This document shows positions 55,890 through 64,000 of a stretch of 64,000 nucleotides of DNA, piece by piece. Where the stretch lies: positions 1,364,001 to 1,428,000 of the forward strand of contig NZ_AP017313.1 in the NCBI RefSeq assembly GCF_002355435.1, read 5' to 3'. The translations under genes were made by a program, and so were the position numbers. How positions within the stretch are numbered: the stretch's first letter is position 1; each line of letters starts with the position of its first letter. Under the pieces are notes generated by a model, which saw only the letters and a list, made by a program, of their open reading frames with translations, ran no database searches and was not told the DNA's origin. This stretch comes from Mucilaginibacter gotjawali (GTDB taxonomy: Bacteria > Bacteroidota > Bacteroidia > Sphingobacteriales > Sphingobacteriaceae).

Positions 55890-56507
55890 ATGCCAAAGAT
55901 TACCCAGGATACCCGCGCCAATATTCTGCTGACCACGCTTCAACTTTTTCTTGAAAAAGGCTACAAGAATGTTTCGTACCAGGATTTGGTTAAACATACC
56001 GGGTTATCAAAAGGTGCTATTTACCATTATTTCGAGTCGAAGGATGCTTTGCTGATCGCTGTATTTGAATTTTTGCTGGAGGCGACGAAGGAGCCTGAAA
56101 ACGAAAAGCCCCATGAAATTGTAAAGGATCAGGAGTCATTTATGAAATTATTTATTGCAGGTAAGACGAAGCAGATTGACAGTTTTAAAAAATTAATGGG
56201 CAATAAACCATTGAAGTTAAACAGGCTGTTGTTTTTCTTTGAAGCGATAAGTGAAAATCAGCAATTAAAACAGATTCTGGTTGAGTTATCCAAACATGAA
56301 TTAACAATACTTGAGGGTTATTTTGCCGGGCTAAACATGCACCATGCTATCCCGAAAGGAAAGGATATCCATTTACTGGCCGAAAGCCTTTACTGGATGT
56401 TGCAGGGCGGTGAAATGAGCGTGTTTTTTTTGCAGGAAGATGACTGGGAAGATGCGATCATTAAAATGTATCAAAAGACCATTACTGATTTTTTTAAAAT
56501 AATTTAA
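55890..56507 (+). CDS. TetR/AcrR family transcriptional regulator
   Basis: A 205-residue regulator. The N-terminal helix-turn-helix is YQDLVKHTGLSKGAIYHYFESKDALL; the ligand-binding half is unremarkable and unassignable. It sits at the head of an operon with a LolA-like protein, two FtsX-type permeases, an ATPase and an outer-membrane protein, and has a palindromic operator upstream. It most likely represses itself and the export genes, with a lipid or envelope-related inducer as a guess. Confidence 0.92.
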   Translation: MPKITQDTRANILLTTLQLFLEKGYKNVSYQDLVKHTGLSKGAIYHYFESKDALLIAVFEFLLEATKEPENEKPHEIVKDQESFMKLFIAGKTKQIDSFKKLMGNKPLKLNRLLFFFEAISENQQLKQILVELSKHELTILEGYFAGLNMHHAIPKGKDIHLLAESLYWMLQGGEMSVFFLQEDDWEDAIIKMYQKTITDFFKII

Positions 56508-56513
56508 GCTTTC

Positions 56514-57275
56514 ATGCCTATGAAAACTATGCAACACATTTTAGTAACCGTCGGTTTGCTGCTTTTTGTTTCACCAGTCGTTAATGCGCAGGATGCTAAA
56601 CAAATTGTAACTAAAGCCGAAGACAACATCAGGGGCCTGTCGTCCGTCACCGAAATGACGATCCAGATAAAACGGCCCACCTGGACACGTACCATGAGTA
56701 TGAAGGGATGGTCGAAAGGGGAGCAATATTCCATGATTGTTGTTACAGCCCCTGCCAAAGATGCAGGCACGGTTTTTTTAAAGCGGGTTAAAGAAATATG
56801 GAACTGGCTGCCCAATATTGAAAGAGTAGTGAAACTACCGCCATCCATGATGGCCCAAAGCTGGATGGGTACCGATTTTACCAACGACGACCTAGTAAAG
56901 GCTTCATCACGTATTGATGACTATAACCATAAAATTGTTGGCGACAGCCTTATTGAGGGACGAAAATGCTGGAAAATTCAAATGATCCCCTTACCGGCTG
57001 CTGCGGTGGTTTGGAGCAAGGTAAACATGTGGATTGACCAGCGGGACTACCTTGAATTGCGGCTTGAGTTTTTTGATGAGGACAATAAACTGGTAAATGT
57101 AATGCAATGCTCGGACATCAGGACCATTGGCGGCAGGGTGATGCCTGTGAGACTGGAAATGATCCCGGTGGAGAAAAAGGGCCAGGAAACTATCATCACT
57201 TATAACAGCGCGGTTTTTAACCAGCCCATAAGCATTGATTTTTTTACTACCCAAAATATGAAAAAAGTTAAATAA
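56514..57275 (+). CDS. LolA-like outer-membrane lipoprotein-sorting protein
   Basis: A 253-residue secreted protein (signal peptide ending VVNAQ). The mature part, IVTKAEDNIRGLSSVTEMTI and a following series of strands with IWNWLPNIERVVKLPPSMM, matches the LolA/YfbK-like family that often accompanies RND or ABC exporters. The MGTDFTNDDLVK motif is common in this group. It probably carries a lipid or lipoprotein-like cargo across the periplasm. It is six bases after the tetR stop and one base overlaps the next gene. Confidence 0.85.
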   Translation: MPMKTMQHILVTVGLLLFVSPVVNAQDAKQIVTKAEDNIRGLSSVTEMTIQIKRPTWTRTMSMKGWSKGEQYSMIVVTAPAKDAGTVFLKRVKEIWNWLPNIERVVKLPPSMMAQSWMGTDFTNDDLVKASSRIDDYNHKIVGDSLIEGRKCWKIQMIPLPAAAVVWSKVNMWIDQRDYLELRLEFFDEDNKLVNVMQCSDIRTIGGRVMPVRLEMIPVEKKGQETIITYNSAVFNQPISIDFFTTQNMKKVK

Positions 57276-58492
57276 TGTATTTAAAACTGGCATGGCGGAA
57301 TATGTGGCGCAGCAGGCGGAGAACGCTGATCACGGTGTCGTCCATTTTCTTTGCTGTTATATTTGCAATATTGATGCGGGTTGCCATTGTGGGCCTGTTT
57401 GATAAGCTAATTGCTGATACAGTTAGCATGTCAAGCGGTTTTTTACAGGTACACCATAGTGGCTATTGGGAAAATAAATCAGTTGACAGCACTTTTGAGG
57501 CAAACGCCAAACTTGAGTCGATATTGAACCATGAAAACGAAATTACCGCATGGACCCCCCGGCTGGAGTCTTTTGCGCTGGCCTCATCCGGCAACCTTAC
57601 CAAAGGCATTATGGTAACCGGGATCAACCCGGCGAAAGAAAATAAAGTTTCCGGCCTTGCCAAAAAGGTCATTTCAGGGAACTATCCCGGCGAAAATGAT
57701 AGCGGCATTTTACTTGCGGAAGGACTTGCCGGTTACCTGAAATTAAAAGTAAATGATACTGTAATATTGATAGGACAGGGCTACCAGGGCAATATGGCCT
57801 CGGGTAAGTATGTTATCAGGGGCATCGCCAAACTAGGCCTCCCTCAAATGAACAAGGGGATGGCCTGGCTGCCGATGGCGCCGGCGCAGGATTTTTTAAG
57901 CACAGGCGCGCGTTACACGTCGATGTCTTTATTAATAAAAGATAGGGACAAACTGGATGAACTGCAGCAACGCCTTATCAGCCAAACCAAAGGCAGCAGA
58001 TACGAAGTGTTGACCTGGAAACAAATGATCCCTGAGCTTGACCAGCTTTTCCAGGCTAAAATGGCGCAGAACGTAATTATGTCGGGCGTGTTGTACATCG
58101 TTATTGCATTTGGCATATTCGGTACTATCCTGATGATGCTGAACGAACGTCTGCACGAATTCGGCATCCTCATCGCCATAGGTATGAAAAAAAAATTATT
58201 GGCTGGTGTAGTGGTTGTAGAGATGGTGCTAATGTCTGTGGCAGGTACAGTTTTGGGCGCAATTTGTGTTTATCCGGTCGTGCTCTACTACCATGTACAT
58301 CCCATTAAATTGAGCGGCGATATGGCAAAAAACAGCGAACAATATAATATTGAGCCGGTAATACAAATGTCCACAAATCTGTCGCATTTCTTTATACAAG
58401 GGTATGTGGTGCTAATGATCGCCATTGTACTATCATTTTATGCCATTTTTAAGATCTACAAAATTAAAGTTATTGAAGCCATAAACAGTTGA
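57275..58492 (+). CDS. ABC transporter permease, FtsX/LolE type (first)
   Basis: A 405-residue permease with one N-terminal helix (LAWRNMWRSRRRTLITVSSI start), a large periplasmic domain and three C-terminal helices, the MacB/LolCE layout. The C-terminal coupling part FGILIAIGMKKKLLAGVVV is typical. It pairs with the next gene to form a heterodimer and with the ATPase at 59715. It overlaps its upstream neighbour by one base. Confidence 0.92.
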   Translation: MYLKLAWRNMWRSRRRTLITVSSIFFAVIFAILMRVAIVGLFDKLIADTVSMSSGFLQVHHSGYWENKSVDSTFEANAKLESILNHENEITAWTPRLESFALASSGNLTKGIMVTGINPAKENKVSGLAKKVISGNYPGENDSGILLAEGLAGYLKLKVNDTVILIGQGYQGNMASGKYVIRGIAKLGLPQMNKGMAWLPMAPAQDFLSTGARYTSMSLLIKDRDKLDELQQRLISQTKGSRYEVLTWKQMIPELDQLFQAKMAQNVIMSGVLYIVIAFGIFGTILMMLNERLHEFGILIAIGMKKKLLAGVVVVEMVLMSVAGTVLGAICVYPVVLYYHVHPIKLSGDMAKNSEQYNIEPVIQMSTNLSHFFIQGYVVLMIAIVLSFYAIFKIYKIKVIEAINS

Positions 58493-58494
58493 TT

Positions 58495-59709
58495 ATGCTT
58501 TTTAAAATAGCCTGGAGAAATATTTGGAGAAACCGCACACGCAGCCTGGTGGTGATAGCTTCGGTTGCGGTTGGTTTGTTTGCGGGAATGTTTATGATGG
58601 CTTTTTTTGAAGGACTTGCCAAACAGGAGATTGACAGTACAGTTGAAACGCAACTTTCACATATCCAGCTGCACAATCCCCGTTTTAATGATGATAAGGA
58701 GGTGATTTATACCATTGCCAACGGTCAGGCGGTTGTTGCCAACATCAAAAAAAACAGAGACGTAAAGGCGGTATCCGGCCGGCTGATCACTACCGGGATG
58801 ATCTCTTCTTCGTCGACGGCTTCGGGAGTGGAGATACACGGGATCATCCCGGCGGATGAAAAGGCAGTAAGCAGTATTTCAAAAGATCTTATTGAAGGGG
58901 CATATTTTTCAGGCCTTAAGAAAAACGAGATCGTTATAGGGAAAAAACTTGCCGAAAAACTGGAGGTAAGGCTGCACAACAAAATTGTGCTCACTTTCCA
59001 GTCAAAAACCGGTGAACTTACTGCAGGGTCATTCCGGATTGGTGGTATATACCGGTCACGTAACTCGAGTTTTGATGAAACGACTGTATTTACCACCTTA
59101 GATGACCTTGCCCCGCTTTTAGGAACCGGTGATGGTATCCATGAAATAGCGTTGATCCTTAAAGATGGACAAAGAGCTGCATCAGTGGTAATGGTTTTTA
59201 AAAAAGAATATCCAAACCTGCTGGTACAAACCTGGCAGGAACTTTCGCCTGAAATGGCCTTGCTAATGAACCTTGTCGACCAAAGTATGTACTACGTTAT
59301 TGGCGTAATATTACTGGCCCTGATGTTCGGCATCATCAATACCATGCTGATGGCCGTACTGGAGCGGCAGCGGGAGTTCGGAATGCTGATGGCGATAGGC
59401 ATGAACAAGCCGAGAGTGTTTTTTATGATCCTGTTCGAATCGGTAATGCTTACCTGTGGCGGCATCCCCGCCGGAATTTTGCTGACTGTAACCAGTGTAG
59501 GCTATCTTGCAAAACACGGTATCGATCTGTCTGCATTTTCACAGGCGTTGTCACAGTTTGGATTCAGTAATATCGTTTATCCCGAATTGGAACAGTCATC
59601 ATTTGTACCGGTAATATTAATGACAGCTTTTACCGCCGTTTTATCGGCCATATATCCCGCCATAAAAGCATTAAGATTTAAACCCGCAGAAGCTATTCAT
59701 AAAATTTAA
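58495..59709 (+). CDS. ABC transporter permease, FtsX/LolE type (second)
   Basis: A paralogue of the preceding gene (start FKIAWRNIWRNRTRSLVVIASV) with the same one-plus-three helix arrangement and REFGMLMAIGMNKPRVFFMI near the third quarter. Start ATG 58495; the longer TTG-initiated frame is less likely. The two permeases probably form a heterodimer that extracts lipidated cargo from the inner membrane, judged from the LolA-like neighbour. Confidence 0.92.
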   Translation: MLFKIAWRNIWRNRTRSLVVIASVAVGLFAGMFMMAFFEGLAKQEIDSTVETQLSHIQLHNPRFNDDKEVIYTIANGQAVVANIKKNRDVKAVSGRLITTGMISSSSTASGVEIHGIIPADEKAVSSISKDLIEGAYFSGLKKNEIVIGKKLAEKLEVRLHNKIVLTFQSKTGELTAGSFRIGGIYRSRNSSFDETTVFTTLDDLAPLLGTGDGIHEIALILKDGQRAASVVMVFKKEYPNLLVQTWQELSPEMALLMNLVDQSMYYVIGVILLALMFGIINTMLMAVLERQREFGMLMAIGMNKPRVFFMILFESVMLTCGGIPAGILLTVTSVGYLAKHGIDLSAFSQALSQFGFSNIVYPELEQSSFVPVILMTAFTAVLSAIYPAIKALRFKPAEAIHKI

Positions 59710-59714
59710 GCGCC

Positions 59715-60401
59715 ATGAGTAATATCATCGAATCACATAACCTTTTAAAAGTTTACAACCCCGATACTATTCCGGTCAATGCTGTAAATGGGGTTAACCT
59801 GCAGATTGAAGAAGGCGAGTTTACCGCCCTTGTTGGTCCTTCCGGCTCGGGTAAAACAACCTTGCTCAACCTCATTGGCGGACTGGATTATCCTACCGGC
59901 GGCGATGTGAAAATTGAAGGGGTGGACATCTCTAAAATGAGCGAAAACAAACTGATCGACTTCAGGCTTAAAAACATAGGGTTTGTTTTCCAGGCATATA
60001 ACCTCATCCCGGTGCTTACTGCCAGTGAAAATGTGGAGTTTGTGATGCTGTTGCAAAAAACGCCGAAGCGGGAAAGGGAACAGCGTGCTGTTCAACTCCT
60101 TAACGAAGTGGGTTTGCAGGATAAACTGAACAAACGACCTTCCGAACTTTCAGGTGGGCAACAGCAGCGGGTGGCTGTGGCGCGCGCGCTGGCATCCAAA
60201 CCAAGATTTATTTTGGCGGATGAGCCTACCGCAAACCTCGATTCAAAATCAACAGAAAACCTGCTGGAGATTATGGCTAAATTAAATGCAGAGGATAAAA
60301 TGACCTTTATTTTCTCTACCCACGACCAACGCGTAATTGATAAGGCCCGCCGGGTGGTGACCCTGGTAGATGGCAAGATTGTTTCTGATGTAAAGCGATG
60401 A
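59715..60401 (+). CDS. ABC transporter ATP-binding protein, LolD/MacB type
   Basis: A 228-residue ATPase with Walker A GPSGSGKTTLLN, the Q-loop FVFQAYNLIPVLTA, signature LSGGQQQRVAVARALA and Walker B FILADEPTANLD followed by the His of FSTHDQR. The sequence is of the LolD/FtsE class that powers FtsX-type permeases. It sits five bases after the second permease and overlaps the next gene (ATGA). Confidence 0.94.
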   Translation: MSNIIESHNLLKVYNPDTIPVNAVNGVNLQIEEGEFTALVGPSGSGKTTLLNLIGGLDYPTGGDVKIEGVDISKMSENKLIDFRLKNIGFVFQAYNLIPVLTASENVEFVMLLQKTPKREREQRAVQLLNEVGLQDKLNKRPSELSGGQQQRVAVARALASKPRFILADEPTANLDSKSTENLLEIMAKLNAEDKMTFIFSTHDQRVIDKARRVVTLVDGKIVSDVKR

Positions 60402-61585
60402 AAAAGCTACCGGGCATATTTACCTCAATGTTCTGTTTGCTTTGTTTGTGCAAAGCGGACGCGCAAAATGATACTTCAAAACAAGCCGTTACTGATACAG
60501 CCCAAGTACATACAGTTAAAGTTTCCGGCTACATCAAATACCTGGAGGAGGGCAGTTTTGTAAATAACCTTTCGGAGCTGAAATCCCTTGGCCTGATTCA
60601 TAACCGGCTTAATTTCAAATATCAGCCGGATGACCATTTTACTTACCGGCTTGAAGTACGCAACCGGATTTATTATGGTGCATTGGTGAAGGATTACCCT
60701 GGTTTTGCCAAACTGGTGGCGGGGCAGGATGGAATCTTAAACCTTTCACGAAACTGGGTTAACAGCAATGGCGTATTATTCAACAGTACTATCGACCGTG
60801 CAAGCGCCGAGTATATCAAGGGGAAATGGGATATTACCCTGGGCAGGCAGCGCATCAATTGGGGGATCAGTACCGTTTGGACACCCAATGATATTTTTAA
60901 CACTTTTAATTATTTTGATTTTGATTATGAGGAACGGCCAGGCAGCGACGCGGCGCGGGTTCAGTATAATATCAACACATCCTCTTCGCTTGATTTTGCA
61001 GTAAGCCCCGGCAGAACCACCCGCCAAAATATTGCGGCGATGATGTACCACTTTAATAAATGGGATTATGATTTTCAGGTATTTTCGGGCATCTACCAGC
61101 AAAACTTTACTGGCGGTGCCGGCTGGGCCGGTAACATCAAAGATGCGGGTTTCAAAGGCGAAGTATCGTACTTTGCATCTAACAGGGCAGACAGCGTAGC
61201 TGTAGTAGCTTCGCTTTCTGCTGATTATGCGTTTAAAAATGGCATATATGTAATGTTATCCGGTTTGTACAATAGCCTCGGTAACGACAATTTGATCAAT
61301 GTTACCCAACTCACCGCGTCCACCTTATCAGCCAAAAATATTTTCCCGTTCAGGTATACTTTATTTGCCGAAACATCCTATTCCTTTTCGCCTATATTTA
61401 AAGCTTCGCTTGGGGAAATGTATTCCTTGTCGGGTAACGCATTAATCATATTGCCCACTTTTACGTATTCGATAGCGGATAATTGGGCGCTTGATTTGAC
61501 AGGGCAATGTTTTTATTCACAGCAAAACGGGAGATATAAGCCATTGGGAAATAGTGTTTATTTGAGGGTGAAATGGGGATTTTAA
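60398..61585 (+). CDS. Outer-membrane porin-like protein of the export operon
   Basis: A 395-residue secreted protein (signal peptide about 1-24, ending ADAQ) with many amphipathic strands and a final strand YLRVKWGF ending in Phe, the outer-membrane barrel signature. INWGISTVWTPNDIFNTFNYFD is a motif I associate with a group of porin-like proteins found beside ABC exporters; no function can be given. It completes the unit tetR-lolA-permease-permease-ATPase-barrel, which would span the whole envelope. Confidence 0.82.
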   Translation: MKKLPGIFTSMFCLLCLCKADAQNDTSKQAVTDTAQVHTVKVSGYIKYLEEGSFVNNLSELKSLGLIHNRLNFKYQPDDHFTYRLEVRNRIYYGALVKDYPGFAKLVAGQDGILNLSRNWVNSNGVLFNSTIDRASAEYIKGKWDITLGRQRINWGISTVWTPNDIFNTFNYFDFDYEERPGSDAARVQYNINTSSSLDFAVSPGRTTRQNIAAMMYHFNKWDYDFQVFSGIYQQNFTGGAGWAGNIKDAGFKGEVSYFASNRADSVAVVASLSADYAFKNGIYVMLSGLYNSLGNDNLINVTQLTASTLSAKNIFPFRYTLFAETSYSFSPIFKASLGEMYSLSGNALIILPTFTYSIADNWALDLTGQCFYSQQNGRYKPLGNSVYLRVKWGF

Positions 61586-61640
61586 GTAATCATTGTTGGT
61601 GATTTTGGTTTGTCAGCCAGGGTAGGAAATTTCGTCAATC

Positions 61641-61973
61641 CTATTCAGGAATTTTTAATTTCCATCTTTTATAAAGTACCGCCATAAGTACGATAAAACC
61701 ATTTAAATAGCAGAATAACATTAACATGATCAAAAGCAGGTCGGCATGGCCGAATTCTATGTAAAATTGATGATCCCGTAAATAATGGTGCAGCTGACTC
61801 AAAAGGTCGAAATAAAAATAGATGCCGAAGAAGTAAATCAGACTAAGGACAAAAAAAACAGGCGTTTTTAATTTAATTGAACCTGCATAAAAGCCGTAAG
61901 AGAATAAAAGGAATAAAATATAGATTATACCGCAAGCCAAATACTCGTTCATTTCTTTCGTTTTATTCCACAA
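61641..61973 (-). CDS. Small membrane protein, unknown
   Basis: A 110-residue protein with about three membrane segments (ACGIIYILFLLFSYGFYAG, VFFVLSLIYFFGIYFYF, LLLIMLMLFCYLNGFIVLM). No family is recognised. It overlaps the last codons of the secreted barrel-like gene at 61963, so the two may be translationally coupled. Confidence 0.65.
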   Translation of the reverse strand: MWNKTKEMNEYLACGIIYILFLLFSYGFYAGSIKLKTPVFFVLSLIYFFGIYFYFDLLSQLHHYLRDHQFYIEFGHADLLLIMLMLFCYLNGFIVLMAVLYKRWKLKIPE

Positions 61974-63612
61974 TCACCTTATTCCCATTCTTTCTTCTCA
62001 CCCATAAAACACCGCCGCCTTTTTCGAGCGCGGTCCATGCGTAGCCTTCGCCGTTAACAGTTTCTTTTAAAGGTTTATCATTCAGCAGCACTGCTGCCGG
62101 CCTGCTTTTTAGCCTGATCTCTTCGTTTCCGGTAGTGTCAAATGTCCGGTAAAACAGGCGCACCTTATTTGAATCTGCTTCGGTAAAATCAGTGCTGTAA
62201 TATTTATGAAAATGGCCCTTGTAGTCAGCCTGCTGGATGACCGAGGTACTGGATAGAATGTGGTCCTCTGCCGGAGCCAGGCCGGGATAGGTGGCCATGG
62301 CACGCAAATAATGCCTCACATAATCACCATAACCGTCGGTAAGCCACGGTTCATCAAACGGGAAGCAGTTTTTTCCGTCAAAATCAACCGCATAGGTGGC
62401 CCAGTTCAGTTGGCGTAAAGCGTTATTATAATAAGACGTATCGCCCGTTAACGACCCGTATAACAACTCATCCGCACCCTGCCTTGACGTGTGGCTCTCG
62501 CCGGGAACAGGGTAGACGGATTGTTCGTTAGTGACGATCACCCCATATTTTTTCCATTTATCATTGTTAAAATTGGTATGCACCCAGCCGATGATGCTTT
62601 TTACCTCCGTTTTCCAATTCGGGAAGTACTGCGGATGTTCCATCATATAGCGCGCACAGGTCATGCCGTTGATCTGGGTTTGGCTCCAGGCGCCTACGTC
62701 TTCAAAAAACGGCCCCCAGCGGTTATTTTGGATAGGATATTTTTTGAGCCAGGCCAAAATTTTGTTCGCGCCGGTTTTATAAGCAGCAACATTGCCCCTT
62801 TTGAGTTGGATCAGGTCGAAAAATAGTTGCAGGGTTGGCGTAAGGTTGCTGGTATAACAGGCGGTATCTTTTGATTTAATGATCTCGTCATCCTGCAGTA
62901 GTGCCGTTTTTCCGGTAAAAACATTTACCTTAAAAGGAAGAGGAGAGTGTGTTGCTGTACCCGTTTTTACATTTGCCGCCAGTGTATTGGCAATCTTTAT
63001 GGCAGCGTCCAGGAAAAGTGGCTCGTTTTTTATTTTGTAGGCATGCACCAGTTCCAGGCCGAACGATCCAGCTTTATCAGGCTGTGCCACCCCTTTGCCA
63101 CTGCGCATATCTCCATCATATATCCCTGAATAAATAAGGGTATTATAAGGAAAAGGGATATCCGGCCATTTGCAATTTGACGGCGACATACCATGAGTTA
63201 AATAGTATTCGGCCAAAAAATAAAGGTTGTTTTTTACGTTTTCATCCCCGGTATAAGGGTAATATAGCCCCCAGGACGACATAGCCATCATAAACTGGTC
63301 GCCGCCAATGCCGCGCGGATCGTCCATATTGGGATTAAAAACCTGGTGATTCATATAGTAGGGCAGTCCGTTGGGATCCCGGCGCATATTGAACCAGAAA
63401 TTCCAGATAATGTGCAAGTCATGGTCATAAGCGATGGCGGGGTCGGGATCATACCAGGGAACAATATTGCCGCTTTTATCGGTTTGGATGGGGTGGTAGA
63501 TCAAAACCTCGCTTTGCTGGGCAAACAGTTCGCTTATAGTGAACGAAAAAAATAGCAATACCGGGATGATAGATTTTTTTTTTTCATTGAGCCTTGTTAT
63601 GAAGATTTTCAA
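61963..63612 (-). CDS. Secreted alpha/alpha-barrel glycosidase-like protein
   Basis: The literal frame starts at TTG 63612. A better start is the ATG at plus-strand 63585-63587, but only if the eleven-A run just after it (63574-63584) has one more A; this gives MKKKKSIIPVLLFFSFTISELFAQ, a normal signal peptide, and 541 residues. The body reads as repeated helices with Trp/Asp-rich joins (YDHDLHIIWNFWFNMRRDP, GGDQFMMAMSSWGLYYPYTG, TPTLQLFFDLIQLKRGN), as in six-hairpin carbohydrate enzymes. No catalytic set can be named. The C-terminus is a small beta domain. Confidence 0.7.
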   Translation of the reverse strand: MKIFITRLNEKKKSIIPVLLFFSFTISELFAQQSEVLIYHPIQTDKSGNIVPWYDPDPAIAYDHDLHIIWNFWFNMRRDPNGLPYYMNHQVFNPNMDDPRGIGGDQFMMAMSSWGLYYPYTGDENVKNNLYFLAEYYLTHGMSPSNCKWPDIPFPYNTLIYSGIYDGDMRSGKGVAQPDKAGSFGLELVHAYKIKNEPLFLDAAIKIANTLAANVKTGTATHSPLPFKVNVFTGKTALLQDDEIIKSKDTACYTSNLTPTLQLFFDLIQLKRGNVAAYKTGANKILAWLKKYPIQNNRWGPFFEDVGAWSQTQINGMTCARYMMEHPQYFPNWKTEVKSIIGWVHTNFNNDKWKKYGVIVTNEQSVYPVPGESHTSRQGADELLYGSLTGDTSYYNNALRQLNWATYAVDFDGKNCFPFDEPWLTDGYGDYVRHYLRAMATYPGLAPAEDHILSSTSVIQQADYKGHFHKYYSTDFTEADSNKVRLFYRTFDTTGNEEIRLKSRPAAVLLNDKPLKETVNGEGYAWTALEKGGGVLWVRRKNGNKVIVE

Positions 63613-63656
63613 TTGGTCCCGGTGTTTACCGGTGGGTTAAAGTTAATAATAATTTC

Positions 63657-63788
63657 AAAAGCCCCGGCCCATGCGATTCCCTCCCCGAGGGACAGGACAA
63701 ATACGATGAGGATAAGAAAAGCCTGATCACCGAAATGCAGGATAAAGGCTATCCCGTTGGGAGGGAATCGCACAGGGCCACTGCTTTT
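63657..63788. repeat. Large GC-rich hairpin with a 60-base bamA copy in its loop
   Basis: The left arm (63657-63691) includes AAAAGC, GGCCC and TGCGATTCCCTCCC. The right arm (63752-63788) includes TCCC, GGGAGGGAATCGCA, GGGCC and GCTTTT. The arms pair over about 29 bases with few mismatches. The loop, 63692-63751, is identical base for base to bamA 8801-8860, in the same orientation on this strand. The junctions are exact: position 63691 differs from 8800 and 63752 differs from 8861. Confidence 0.95.
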
Positions 63789-63883
63789 AACGGAATCAAA
63801 AATAACAAATCAATTTTCTTTAGTTTGATGACATTCCTTTATATTTAGCCATCCCATCCCTTTAATTATTTATTAAACCAATT

Positions 63884-64000
63884 ATGGACACTGAAAACAA
63901 ACCTGCTGACGCCATCAACCGGCGTAAATTTCTCGAGAAAGCTTCGGTAATGTCTGCTTTTATGATCGTTCCGCGCTTTGTGCTCGGCGGAAAAGGCTAT
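63884..64000 (+). CDS. Gfo/Idh/MocA-like oxidoreductase, 5' part only
   Basis: Only 39 codons are in the window. NRRKFLEKASVMSAFMIVPRFVLGG is a Tat export signal (abbreviated: RRKFLEKAS, then a hydrophobic run and VPRFVLGG), the usual start of secreted NAD-dependent sugar oxidoreductases of this phylum. The call rests on that resemblance alone, since the Rossmann fold lies beyond the right edge. It is divergent from the secreted barrel-like gene. Confidence 0.6.
   Translation, partial: MDTENKPADAINRRKFLEKASVMSAFMIVPRFVLGGKGY

Noticed and set aside
63657..63788. Reading the bamA copy as a remnant of a second bamA gene
   Set aside because: Only 60 bases match, the match ends sharply at the hairpin arms, and no other bamA sequence is nearby.

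Overview
The window looks like a chromosome segment from a Bacteroidota bacterium of the Sphingobacteriaceae type (Mucilaginibacter/Pedobacter-like). This is inferred from gene content (BshB1, a long PurF, FucP-type sugar transporter, SusC-like plug fragments, LpxR), from TAnnTTTG-type -7 boxes upstream of many genes, and from moderate GC with AT-rich gaps. No rRNA, tRNA, CRISPR array, transposase or prophage gene was recognised.

Layout. 1-6.4 kb: a polymorphic-toxin locus. It holds a 5'-truncated RHS protein with a GIY-YIG/URI-like C-terminal domain, a leucine-rich candidate immunity gene, an opposite-strand unknown gene, a promoterless duplicate of the RHS core fused to an HNH nuclease tip, and a DUF4265-type immunity gene. 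6.4-7.1 kb: a gene-free stretch with hairpins, a possible structured RNA and short-word repeats. 7.1-12.7 kb: envelope genes uppS-bamA-skp-skp, then murI. 12.8-23.5 kb: complex I genes nuoHIJKLMN without nuoA-G, interrupted by a small SusC-plug-like gene and a MuiA/DUF4139 gene with nested SusC-like domains. 23.6-29.9 kb: amt, a nuclease/phosphatase, lysine 6-aminotransferase, bshB1, gpx and a DUF4294 gene. 30-42 kb: spoT/relA, fur, purA, pabB, plsY, nadC, a DUF4783 gene, gpmI. 42-49 kb: lon, three tandem outer-membrane paralogues, lpxR, arfB, cmk. 49-55 kb: dCMP deaminase, sugar transporter, LysE, DUF1569, purF. 55-61.6 kb: a TetR-controlled LolA-like/ABC/outer-membrane operon. 61.6-64 kb: a small membrane protein, a secreted helical-barrel protein and the start of a Tat-exported oxidoreductase.

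Three things stand out. First, an intergenic hairpin at 63657-63788 carries in its loop a perfect 60-base copy of an internal piece of bamA (8801-8860), more than 54 kb away. Second, at least fifteen gene-free gaps contain elements made of a short word of about 7-13 bases repeated on one arm and its reverse complement on the other; the word differs between gaps, but some words recur in distant gaps. Third, six genes, including the essential-looking nuoN, each need exactly one extra base in an A or T run to restore a full-length protein. Homopolymer under-calling in the assembly is the simplest explanation, with slippage or recoding as alternatives.

Functionally most of the window is housekeeping: cell-envelope assembly, respiration, nucleotide and cofactor synthesis, stringent response and metal regulation. 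The accessory parts are the RHS locus, the secreted/outer-membrane paralogues and the intergenic elements.
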